DNA of 8,626 bases from an uncultured Desulfobacterales bacterium (GCA_945787595.1 CALZJV010000430.1:1-8626); one strand, 5' to 3'. Positions 1 through 6,507 are shown, counted from the first letter of the stretch. The notes: generated by a model not told the origin, from the sequence alone. Made by a program: numbers and translations.

Positions 1-371
1 CTGAAAAAGTGATGGAACATTTCTCCAACCCAAGAAATATCGGCGAAATTGAGAATGCAAATGGAGTTGGTGAAGTAGGTAATCCGGTATGTGGCGACAT
101 GATGTCGTTCTATATCAAGGTTAAAAATGATAAAATCGCTGACATAAAATTTAAGACTTTCGGGTGCGTTGCCGCCATTGCGGTATCCAGTATGGTGAGT
201 GAAATGGCCATGGGCAAAACATTGGATGAGGCAAAAAAAATAACCAAAAAATCCGTCGCAGAATCCCTCGATGGCCTTCCGAAAGAAAAAATGCATTGTT
301 CCAACCTCGGGGCCGATGCCCTGGCCAAAGCCATCGAGGATTATGAGAATAAAAAATTGACCGCTTCATAA
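1..371 (+). CDS. nifU: Fe-S cluster assembly scaffold protein, NifU/IscU family (5' truncated by window edge)
   Basis: Scaffold on which a cysteine desulfurase and an iron source build a transient [2Fe-2S]/[4Fe-4S] cluster for transfer to apo-proteins in the cytosol. Counting from the GTG at position 9, the three cluster cysteines are visible: C28 in GNPVCGD with the conserved Asp30, C53 in FGCVAAIA, and C97 in MHCSNLGADAL. The frame is open to the left edge and reads SEKVMEHF (first codon completed by inference), the usual start of this family, so the GTG/ATG at 9-14 are internal codons and the true start lies a few codons upstream, outside the window. The protein ends after the IscU-type domain; there is no C-terminal Nfu or ferredoxin-like domain as in the long nitrogen-fixation NifU. 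A desulfurase gene (nifS/iscS) would be expected just upstream but cannot be seen. The stop is followed by a gene-poor region with no clear terminator. Confidence 0.93.
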   Translation, partial: EKVMEHFSNPRNIGEIENANGVGEVGNPVCGDMMSFYIKVKNDKIADIKFKTFGCVAAIAVSSMVSEMAMGKTLDEAKKITKKSVAESLDGLPKEKMHCSNLGADALAKAIEDYENKKLTAS

Positions 372-476
372 AAAATGCAAAGGATAGTCGGACCCTAAAT
401 TATTAAGAATCCATCCTTCTTCTTTTGCAATCCGGGCGACATCGATCATATATTCAAAAATGGAAGATGTTGCCAT
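366..476 (-). pseudogene. Short fragment, possibly of a radical SAM (AmmeMemoRadiSam/PflA-like) enzyme
   Basis: On the minus strand an ATG at 474-476 opens 36 codons that end in TGA at 366-368, overlapping the end of the Fe-S scaffold gene in antisense. Residues 5-21 (SIFEYMIDVARIAKEEG) resemble, from memory, the stretch of PflA-like/AmmeMemoRadiSam radical SAM proteins that follows the TYxEPT motif and precedes the 'vxNGY' strand. After that the similarity fades. No CxxxCxxC cluster motif is found convincingly upstream; in other frames upstream there are only short open pieces broken by stops. I read it as a decayed remnant rather than a gene. The family call is tentative. Confidence 0.3.
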
Positions 477-599
477 CAAACAAACCCATCGCCTTTTTTA
501 ATTTGAGCAGCCAATACAAACCTTCAGCGGTTTAAACAAGTCTCAGAATATGAAAAAAAGCTTGACAGTCTTCTTAAATTTATAATGATCCCTTGAATA

Positions 600-620
600 C
601 CCCATCCGCTTGCGGCGGGG
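600..620. repeat. REP-like GC-rich hairpin
   Basis: CCCC (600-603) and CCGC (606-609) pair with GCGG (612-615) and GGGG (617-620), leaving AT opposite C as a small internal loop and a tight CTTG tip. It is an island of GC in very AT-rich DNA. The shape and the CGCTTGCG tip resemble the CCCCGC...GCGGGG palindromes that are scattered through many proteobacterial genomes and mobilised by Y1-type REP-associated transposases. No such transposase is in the window. There is no following U-run, so a terminator is unlikely. Confidence 0.5.
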
Positions 621-663
621 AGATTTATTCTACTTAAAAAAAATCTACCAATAATCCAATTGA

Positions 664-801
664 ATTTGCGCCCGTATTGATAAAAATGGCGATGCATTTG
701 ATTTAGATTACCTGAACCTGTTAAGACGCCACCGACGCTTCAATCCGCCACGATTTCTCTATTTAGAGGACGCAAAAAAATTCAAACCTTTGGCTCTTTA
801 A
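664..801 (+). other. Unassigned open stretch, 45 codons, no good start
   Basis: Between a TGA at 661-663 and a TAA at 799-801 the plus strand reads 45 sense codons with a protein-like composition, including DKNGDAFDLDYLNLL and RRHRRFNPPRFLYLEDAKKF. It contains no ATG, GTG or TTG start near its beginning and no ribosome binding site. I do not recognise the family. It may be the 3' end of a gene lost by rearrangement, or chance. The rest of the gap 372-1010 holds AT-rich sequence, the hairpin at 600-620 and the remnants listed separately. Confidence 0.2.
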
Positions 802-855
802 TCATAGAAAAACGATTGACGCTTTAATTGACCAGGCTGTTTTCTGCAAATCGAA

Positions 856-984
856 AGCCGCCCCTCCCAGGGGTTCCACACCGAGCTTGAGCCCCGATGC
901 GCCGAGCAACTCCATGTCGACCAGGTTGGCAAGGTCAGCCACGTAGGGGTTAATGTAGTCACATTCCAGGTTTGCAATGGCATC
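856..984 (-). pseudogene. Phosphoglucomutase internal fragment
   Basis: The minus strand frame running 1002 to 802 (apparent GTG start at 1000-1002) contains DYINPYVADLANLVDMELL followed by GLKLGVEPLGGAA. This matches the segment of bacterial alpha-D-glucose phosphomutases (interconversion of glucose 1- and 6-phosphate) that reads roughly 'DFVxPYVxDLxxVVDM...aGLkxGVDPLGGAa'. The match stops abruptly after GGAA near 856, where the family would continue with a conserved HYW-like stretch; the remaining residues (FDLQKTAWSIKASIVFL) look unrelated. A full enzyme has about 550 residues, so this is only some 40 codons of it. The fragment lies a few bases downstream of the proline dehydrogenase stop, on the same strand. 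It is a deletion remnant with no expected activity. Confidence 0.7.
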
Positions 985-1010
985 TAAGCAACGACGAATC
1001 ACCGAAAAAA

Positions 1011-2129
1011 CTAATGGGCAGACTTTCTGCGTCTGCGTTCCTTAACGATAATTTCAAGTTCCTTGCTCATCTGACCAGCAATTGCCGTATTTTCTTCTGC
1101 TCGTCTAGCCAGATATGGCAAAGTTGATTCTACCGGTCCAAAGGGAAGGTATTTGCTAACGTTATATCCGGCATTGGCAAGGTTGAAGCTTATATTATCA
1201 CTCATCCCGTAAAGCTGTGAGAAACAGATATACGGATGGTTGTTAGCAAGTTTATTTTCAGCCATATATTGAACTAGCAATTTGCAACTGTATTCATTGT
1301 GGGTTCCCACACAAATTTCTACCACGTCAATATTTTCAATAAATAATTCCAACGCCTTATTATATTCTCTGTCCGTTTCCGATTTAGAGGGGTTAATGGG
1401 GGATTTGTACCCTAAACGGCGAGCTCTTTCTCTCTCTTTTTCAAGATAGGCACCCCGCACGATTTTTATGCCTATTTTATAAGATCCAGATCTGGCTTGT
1501 TCTATCAATTGTTTAAAATAATCAATACGATCCAAGCGATACAACTGCAAGGTGGTAAAAACGATTGCTTTATTCTTATTGTATTTCGACATCATTGCTT
1601 CGGCCAGTCTGTCTATTGCTGCCTGGATCCAGCTTTCTTCTGCATCGATATAGATGGGTTTGTCTGCTCGGTAAGAAGCTTTACATATAACCTCAAGCCG
1701 GTTTTTCATCTTGTTCCATTCTCGCTGCTCATCTTTAGAAAGAGCATCATTAGAGGTGATCTTTTCAAGTAATTCGAATGAACCAATTGCGGTCATTTTC
1801 ATGCACGTACATGGAATATTTGGGTTTGATTTGGATTGCTCAATAATATTTAACAATTCTTTCTTCGTACCTTCAAAGCTAGCTTCGTCTTTAGTCCCTT
1901 CAACAGAATAGTCTAATATTGTGCCTATCCCCGCCTTACCCAGCTTTACTATTACCTTTGAATATTCTTCTTTCTTCTCACCACCACAGAATTGCTTAAA
2001 TACCGTGGCCTTGATTAAAGGTTTTACAGGCAGGCCGATTGATAAGGTAAATTTTGCAGCCTGTGAAAGGAATTTAACCAGAAAGGGGCTTTTTGTTAAT
2101 CCAAATATTAGATAAGACAATAATAGCAT
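1011..2129 (-). CDS. Proline dehydrogenase (monofunctional, FAD-dependent)
   Basis: Oxidises L-proline to delta-1-pyrroline-5-carboxylate, passing electrons through FAD to the quinone pool, usually at the inner face of the membrane. The 372 residues hold a complete catalytic barrel: FKQFCGGE (44-51), GTILDYSVEG (69-78), IDAEESW (161-167), QLYRLDR (195-201), KIVRGAYLEKER (222-233), CVGTHNE (273-279), FSQLYGMSDN (303-312), KYLPFGPV (326-333), and the substrate-binding RRAEEN (342-347). It resembles the Bacteroidetes/mitochondrial type of about 390 residues more than the PutA domain. The usual 15-20 N-terminal residues are missing and the ATG at 2127-2129 has no clear Shine-Dalgarno sequence: the upstream DNA is the 3' end of an AOR family remnant in another frame, and an in-frame TGA lies six codons before the ATG. 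The C-terminus looks complete. No pyrroline-5-carboxylate dehydrogenase gene is adjacent. Two sample lines suggest lower G+C here (about 37%) than in the regulator gene (about 60%), consistent with transfer. Expression is uncertain. Confidence 0.85.
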   Translation of the reverse strand: MLLLSYLIFGLTKSPFLVKFLSQAAKFTLSIGLPVKPLIKATVFKQFCGGEKKEEYSKVIVKLGKAGIGTILDYSVEGTKDEASFEGTKKELLNIIEQSKSNPNIPCTCMKMTAIGSFELLEKITSNDALSKDEQREWNKMKNRLEVICKASYRADKPIYIDAEESWIQAAIDRLAEAMMSKYNKNKAIVFTTLQLYRLDRIDYFKQLIEQARSGSYKIGIKIVRGAYLEKERERARRLGYKSPINPSKSETDREYNKALELFIENIDVVEICVGTHNEYSCKLLVQYMAENKLANNHPYICFSQLYGMSDNISFNLANAGYNVSKYLPFGPVESTLPYLARRAEENTAIAGQMSKELEIIVKERRRRKSAH

Positions 2130-2919
2130 GTGCTCTGAGCAGTTTCATAACTTCGGGAAAGTCGATACCCAACCGCTTTACGGTTTCAACTGTGGGGATG
2201 CCATCTTGTGACCATCCCCTGCGCTTATAAACCGCATCCTGAAGTTTTTCATACTGTTTTTGGCGGAACCGGCGCAGCAGGGCTACTTTTACCTCTGATG
2301 GTTTACCTGTGATATCTACCCCATATTTTTTTACTAATTGTTCGTCATAGCGCTCCTGGCGCGATTCGTATTCGTCTACAGTCACTGGGCCCATGGCACG
2401 GGATGTAGTATGATCGTGTTTCCGGCGCCCAAAACCCATCTTAAGGTTAAAGATGCGTTGGAAATTGTAAACCGCCTCACTCATAGTAATTAGATCGTAA
2501 GGGGTTGTTTTTATTCCCGTAACGGCACTGAAGCTTTGTGCATACCACTGGACATGCTTTTCTACTTTGGCAGGATCCTCAGTGTCTTTATTGTCCTCGG
2601 GCACAATATCATTCCATGGTAGCTTGCACAAGCCCTACAATCCGAACCAGGTGCGGAACATAGGAAACCAATGCAGCGCCTCGGCCTTCTGCTCAAAAGT
2701 CGGCATAAAATTATGCACCATATCGAGAAAAATAAGCCAAGCCTCATCATGCTGGGGCTCCTTGAGCGCTAAACCGAATTCGCCCTGCTGGGCCAGTGAC
2801 TCCTTGGAAACATACCCGGCAAATTCGAGCCCTTTGGCCTCCATGTCGATATCTTGAATAATCGCAGCATCAGCGCCATATTCAGCTGCGAAGATTGCTT
2901 TCATTTTACGTATAAACAT
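2074..2919 (-). pseudogene. C-terminal half of an aldehyde:ferredoxin oxidoreductase (AOR/BamB) family protein, interrupted by TAG
   Basis: The family comprises tungsten-pterin oxidoreductases of about 600-650 residues. Only the C-terminal part remains. From the ATG at 2919 the frame gives 94 codons including KGLEFAGYVSKESLAQQG, QHDEAWLIFLDMV and FPMFRTWFGL; then a TAG at 2635-2637; then, in the same frame, GLCKLPWNDIVPEDN, YNFQRIFNLKMGFGRRKHD, AMGPVTVDEYESR and RRGWSQDGIPTVETVKRLGIDFPEVMKLL. The Cys of GLCKLPW is the family's distal [4Fe-4S] ligand and lies just beyond the stop. Upstream of 2919 homology ends within about 8 codons at an in-frame TAA (2941-2943), so the pterin-binding N-terminal half is absent. 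At the 3' side homology ends near 2146; the last 18 or so codons, down to a stop at 2074, read the proline dehydrogenase gene in another frame. It could restart at the TTG at 2629-2631, but no active enzyme can result. Confidence 0.85.
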
Positions 2920-2940
2920 TGGGATACGTTGATGGTAGTC

Positions 2941-3438
2941 TTATAAAAAGCGCAAAACGAATCGCGATATTCAGTCAAACATTCGTTCTGGAGGATCAAG
3001 TTGTATCTGAGCTTATCGCGTTTGTTCAATCCTGTATAATACCGGGAAAAGTAAAAGGTGATATCAATAATCCGGTTTATGAAGGTGCTAAACGAGAATC
3101 ATACAGTCTACACTTGGCCTCGATTCCCGGAATTGATCTAATCTCCAATGTTTCCTTGAATTGTCACATTGAAATTAGAATATGAAATTTTCGATGGTGA
3201 ATGATTCTTGGATTTCCTTTTTTTTGATGTCAATATGATCAAATAGATGATAAAGATATTGTCTGCGGATCTGAGGTTTTTTTCACCTTGATAAGCACAG
3301 AAAAATATTGATATCTATTTCTTAGAAGGTCCAAAAGATAATTCCGCGAACAAAACCAAGATAACGGGCACAATCGATTAATTGGGCTTATAGGCTTAAA
3401 CGAATCAACCAACACAACCAACTTAACAGAGCACAACG
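2941..3438. other. About 500 bases without a recognisable gene
   Basis: The only sizeable open stretch is on the plus strand: a TTG-started frame of 88 codons, 2919-3185, reading for example FVLEDQVVSELIAFVQSC and GKVKGDINNPVYEGAKRESY. I recognise no family, the TTG has no ribosome binding site, and its start overlaps the AOR remnant in antisense. It may be a gene fragment or chance. From 3186 to 3438 the DNA is AT-rich with T-runs (about 3220-3230 and 3278-3284). No promoter with both boxes well spaced and no strong hairpin was found, although the promoter of the regulator gene at 3439 should lie here. Confidence 0.45.
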
Positions 3439-5031
3439 ATGAACCTTAAACTGGAACTTATTTTTAAAGACCGGGTAGGAATTGTCTCTGATATTTCTAC
3501 GATCATAGCCCAACAGGGCGGCAATATCGTCTCTATGGAAGTCATTCGCCGCGAAGATCACGCCCATGTTTATCTGAAAGCTGAAAAGAGCGAGCGGGCG
3601 GCCTGGATCGAAGAAATAATTGAAACCCTGACCAATGTTGCCGACTTGATTCAAATTCGCTTGATCAACACCTTGCCCCAGGAAGAAAGAGAAAACCGCT
3701 TCCAGGTGGTGTTGGACAACATCAGTGACGGGGTGGTTTCCATCGACCGGGAAGGGAATGTAACGACCATCAATCGTGTGGCCCGGCAGGTACTGGGCTG
3801 TGGTGATCGCGATGTCGTCGGATTGACCGTGGAGGCCCTGAAGCTACCCGATTTTCAAATACTAAAATGTATAGAAGGTAAAAAGTTCAGTAATGTCAAA
3901 AAAGACCTGATTACCGCGTCGGGCCGGTACCATTATTTTTCCACTGGCAGACCAATCCGGGATTCGGAAGGACAGATCATCGGCGCCGTTGAAATCGCCA
4001 GGGATATGCAGGAAATCAAAAAACTGGCCAGGTCGATTTCCGATCCGATCAAAATCGGCTTTAGCGATATCATTGGCCGCCACCCGGCCATTGAGGCCGC
4101 CGTTGCCTTTGCTCGCAAGATTGCATCTACGGACACATTTGTGTCGATTCGCGGCGGCAGCGGTACCGGCAAGGAGCTCTTTGCCCGAGCCATCCACTCC
4201 GCGGCTAAACTTCATGGGCCTTTCGTGCCGATCAACTGCGCGGCCCTTCCCGAACAGCTACTTGAAAGCGAACTCCTCGGTTATGTCGGCGGCGCTTTTA
4301 CCGGCGGGCGCAAAGAAGGCAAGCCCGGACTGTTTGAAGTGGCCCGTGAGGGAACGGTTTTTTTAGACGAAATCGGCGACATGCCGTCTGGTTCTCAAGC
4401 CAAGATCTTGCGGGTCATTCAGGAAAAACGGGTTCGCCGAATCGGTGGGTCAAAGGAAATACCCATTCAGACCCGGATTATCACCGCCACCAACCGTAAC
4501 CTGGAACGTCTTGTCGCTCAAAAGAAATTTCGCCAGGACCTCTATTACCGCATCAACGTTATACCGATCCATATTCCGCCGCTGGTTGAACGTGTCGAAG
4601 ACATTCCCTTGTTGGTGGAGCATTTTATGTTTCAACTGGCCTCAAAACTCGAAAAGCCAATGCACGCAATAACCAAAGAAGCGATGCGCAAATTGATGCG
4701 ACACGACTGGCCGGGCAATGTCAGAGAGCTGAAGAATGTCGTCGCGCGGGCGGTCTTTTTGACTGAAGGAGACGTCATTGACATGAAATGCATTCTTTTC
4801 AGTCACGAAATCGGCCAGGGCTTGCAAAAACCACCAGAAATCAAAACTACCGATCATTCAGTTCGCTTTTCACTGAAAGAGCGAATCAACACATACGAAA
4901 AGCAGATCGTTATGGAAACCTTGCAGGCCTCTCGAAGCATCCGAGAAGCTGCCAGACGTCTCGGCGTATCCCACACGGCCGTGCTGAACAAATTAAAAAA
5001 ATGGAAACTTATAGAACCAATGGAAACATAA
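3439..5031 (+). CDS. TyrR-type sigma-54-dependent transcriptional activator (ACT-PAS-AAA+-HTH)
   Basis: Enhancer-binding protein expected to sense an amino acid and remodel sigma-54 RNA polymerase. Domain order over 530 residues: ACT domain at about 3-75 (LELIFKDRVGIVSDIS), PAS at about 86-190 (VVLDNISDGVVSIDREGNV), AAA+ at about 207-440, TyrR-type helix-turn-helix at 499-523 (SIREAARRLGVSHTAVLNKL). In the AAA+ domain: Walker A GGSGTGKE (239-246; the family norm is GESGTGKE), sigma-54 loop GAFTGG (285-290; norm GAFTGA), Walker B VFLDE (307-311), arginine fingers R365 and R371 in FRQDLYYR, PPLVER (380-385; norm PPLRER), and sensor II WPGNVREL (424-431). The ATG start fits because the ACT domain begins at once, although it has no good Shine-Dalgarno sequence. 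E. coli TyrR shares this architecture but acts with sigma-70. The gene lies upstream of, and parallel to, ald, which has a sigma-54-like promoter, so ald is the likely target. The ligand (alanine?) is inferred from context only. Confidence 0.93.
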   Translation: MNLKLELIFKDRVGIVSDISTIIAQQGGNIVSMEVIRREDHAHVYLKAEKSERAAWIEEIIETLTNVADLIQIRLINTLPQEERENRFQVVLDNISDGVVSIDREGNVTTINRVARQVLGCGDRDVVGLTVEALKLPDFQILKCIEGKKFSNVKKDLITASGRYHYFSTGRPIRDSEGQIIGAVEIARDMQEIKKLARSISDPIKIGFSDIIGRHPAIEAAVAFARKIASTDTFVSIRGGSGTGKELFARAIHSAAKLHGPFVPINCAALPEQLLESELLGYVGGAFTGGRKEGKPGLFEVAREGTVFLDEIGDMPSGSQAKILRVIQEKRVRRIGGSKEIPIQTRIITATNRNLERLVAQKKFRQDLYYRINVIPIHIPPLVERVEDIPLLVEHFMFQLASKLEKPMHAITKEAMRKLMRHDWPGNVRELKNVVARAVFLTEGDVIDMKCILFSHEIGQGLQKPPEIKTTDHSVRFSLKERINTYEKQIVMETLQASRSIREAARRLGVSHTAVLNKLKKWKLIEPMET

Positions 5032-5094
5032 ATAACCATAATTTATAACATTTTGTATTTATTATTATTTATATTCTTTTCATCAATAAATGGA

Positions 5095-5115
5095 ACGATA
5101 TGGTGCCAATATCGT
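5095..5115. promoter_or_regulatory. Perfect inverted repeat, candidate activator site (UAS 1)
   Basis: ACGATAT (5095-5101) and ATATCGT (5109-5115) form a perfect 7-bp inverted repeat with a 7-bp spacer; the spacer region also carries the small palindrome TGGTGCCA (5101-5108). It lies about 60 bp after the regulator stop and about 225 bp upstream of the predicted ald transcription start, within the distance from which enhancer-binding proteins can act by looping. It does not match the E. coli TyrR box (TGTAAA-N6-TTTACA). Assignment to the neighbouring activator is inferred. Confidence 0.45.
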
Positions 5116-5246
5116 CTACCATAATTTGCGTGAAGTTCATTTCAATTTGACTCGACGAACCATCAACTCATTTTCGCCCCAATTCTGAAAAACTAATAAC
5201 CTATTGATATTGAAGATTTAATCTTACTCCCGATTTTTTGTCTCCT

Positions 5247-5265
5247 ATCTGAATTCGGTTCAGAT
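5247..5265. promoter_or_regulatory. Perfect inverted repeat, candidate activator site (UAS 2)
   Basis: ATCTGAA (5247-5253) and TTCAGAT (5259-5265) are perfect inverted arms around a 5-bp spacer TTCGG. The centre is about 75 bp upstream of the predicted ald start site. It is followed by the 12-bp palindrome TAATGATCATTA at 5273-5284, which could be a bent or IHF-like segment. As RNA the arms would form a hairpin with a short UUCGG loop, but no U-run follows, so a DNA operator is the likelier reading. Confidence 0.45.
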
Positions 5266-5304
5266 CCTACTTTAATGATCATTATTCGTCTTCATCGAAG
5301 GCTG

Positions 5305-5320
5305 TGGCAAGTATCTTGCT
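5305..5320 (+). promoter_or_regulatory. Sigma-54 (-24/-12) promoter of ald
   Basis: TGGCAA-GTATC-TTGCT matches the sigma-54 consensus TGGCAC-N5-TTGCW at every listed position except the last base of the first block, with exact spacing between the invariant GG (5306-5307) and GC (5318-5319). Transcription would start near 5331, giving an ald leader of about 64 nt. Position, strand and the adjacent enhancer-binding protein gene all agree. Confidence 0.78.
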
Positions 5321-5343
5321 CATGTATCAATTGAAAGCCAAAC

Positions 5344-5361
5344 GTTGCCACCCAAGGCAAC
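5344..5361 (+). promoter_or_regulatory. Leader hairpin between the ald promoter and its ribosome binding site
   Basis: GTTGCC (5344-5349) pairs perfectly with GGCAAC (5356-5361) around the 6-nt loop ACCCAA, inside the predicted 5' leader of ald. It ends 21 nt before the AGGAGG at 5383-5388, so it would leave the ribosome binding site free. It may stabilise the mRNA; there is no U-run to suggest attenuation. Confidence 0.35.
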
Positions 5362-5394
5362 CTACTTGACCCGACAAACCAAAGGAGGCGCATC

Positions 5395-6507
5395 ATGATC
5401 ATCGGAATACTGAAAGAGATAAAGACAGAAGAAAACCGGGTGTCTATGACCCCGGCCGGAGTGGAGGTGATGATCCAAAACGGGCACACCCTGCTGGTCG
5501 AAAAAGACGGCGGCAAGGGCAGCGGCTTCGAAGACGACGATTACAAAAATGCCGGTGCCGAAATTGTAGCCACACCCCAAGAAATATTCGAACGTGCTGA
5601 AATGGTCATGCATGTAAAAGAACCGTTAACTGCCGAATACGATTTAATTCGTGAGGATCAAATCGTTTTCACATACTTACATTTGGCGGCAGCGGAAGAA
5701 CTGACCCATGCGTTGATCAAGAGTAAGTCCATTAATATTGCCTATGAAACCATACAAAAGGCGGACGGCTCCTTGCCATTGCTGACACCCATGAGTGAGG
5801 TTGCCGGGCGTATGGCTACCCAACAGGGTGCCAAATACCTGGAGATGGCCCAGGGTGGACACGGCGTTCTCTTGGGCGGGGTACCAGGCGTTGATCCGGG
5901 GACCGTCGTGGTGATCGGGGGCGGTGTCGTCGGCGTCAACGCTGCAAAAATGGCTTGCGGACTGGGCGCCAAGGTCTACATCTTGGATATGAATCTGGAT
6001 CGTCTGCGGTATCTCAGTGATGTCATGCCCGCCAACTGTATTCCGCTCATGGCCAGTCCGGCGACAACCCGCAAACTGGTTAAAGAGGCTGATGTTGTCA
6101 TCGGTGCCGTGTTGGTGGCCGGCGCCAAAGCGCCCAAACTGGTCACCAGAGAAATGCTCAAGACCATGCAAAAAGGTTCGGTGTTGGTGGACGTCGCCAT
6201 CGATCAGGGAGGATGCTTCGAAACCTCACGGGCCACCACGCATTCAGATCCGATCTTTGAGGTCGAAGGCATTGTGCACTATTGTGTGGCCAATATGCCC
6301 GGTGCAGTGGCCAAAACATCCACAATCGCCTTAACCAACGCGACCTTACCCTACGCCGCGCAAATCGCCAACAACGGCTGGCAGCGTGCCATGCGCGAAA
6401 ATCCTGAAATCAAACTTGGCGCCAACGTGATGAAGGGCAAAGTGACCTATCAGGCGGTCGCCGAAACATTTGGTTTAGAGTACACCCCTATCGATACCTT
6501 GCTGTAA
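5395..6507 (+). CDS. ald: Alanine dehydrogenase
   Basis: Catalyses NAD-dependent reversible oxidative deamination of L-alanine to pyruvate and ammonium in the cytosol; in sulfate reducers it lets alanine serve as carbon and electron source. The 370 residues equal the usual length (about 371). Key residues fall at the positions known for the family: Arg15 (ENRVSMTP) and Lys75 (HVKEP) for substrate carboxylate/carbonyl, His96 (TYLHLA) and Asp270 (VAIDQGG) for catalysis. The Rossmann motif is GGGVVG at 175-180, with Asp198 at the end of the second strand giving NAD preference. The start is fixed by the AGGAGG at 5383-5388, six bases before the ATG, and by the typical MIIGILKEIK opening. It sits behind the sigma-54 promoter at 5305-5320 and two dyads, downstream of a TyrR-type activator, so amino-acid-responsive induction is likely. 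Nothing in the protein looks defective. Confidence 0.97.
   Translation: MIIGILKEIKTEENRVSMTPAGVEVMIQNGHTLLVEKDGGKGSGFEDDDYKNAGAEIVATPQEIFERAEMVMHVKEPLTAEYDLIREDQIVFTYLHLAAAEELTHALIKSKSINIAYETIQKADGSLPLLTPMSEVAGRMATQQGAKYLEMAQGGHGVLLGGVPGVDPGTVVVIGGGVVGVNAAKMACGLGAKVYILDMNLDRLRYLSDVMPANCIPLMASPATTRKLVKEADVVIGAVLVAGAKAPKLVTREMLKTMQKGSVLVDVAIDQGGCFETSRATTHSDPIFEVEGIVHYCVANMPGAVAKTSTIALTNATLPYAAQIANNGWQRAMRENPEIKLGANVMKGKVTYQAVAETFGLEYTPIDTLL

Noticed and set aside
9..14. GTG/ATG at 9-14 as the true start of the Fe-S scaffold protein
   Set aside because: The frame is open to the left edge and encodes the conserved EKVMEHF start of the family, so the gene begins upstream.
562..586. TTGACA (562-567) and TATAAT (581-586), both perfect sigma-70 boxes
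   Set aside because: The spacer is only 13 bp, far below the usual 16-18, and no plus-strand gene follows.
2629..2637. TAG in the AOR remnant as a functional pyrrolysine codon
   Set aside because: The gene lacks its N-terminal half and its 3' end is disrupted, so nonsense decay explains it better; no pyl genes are visible.
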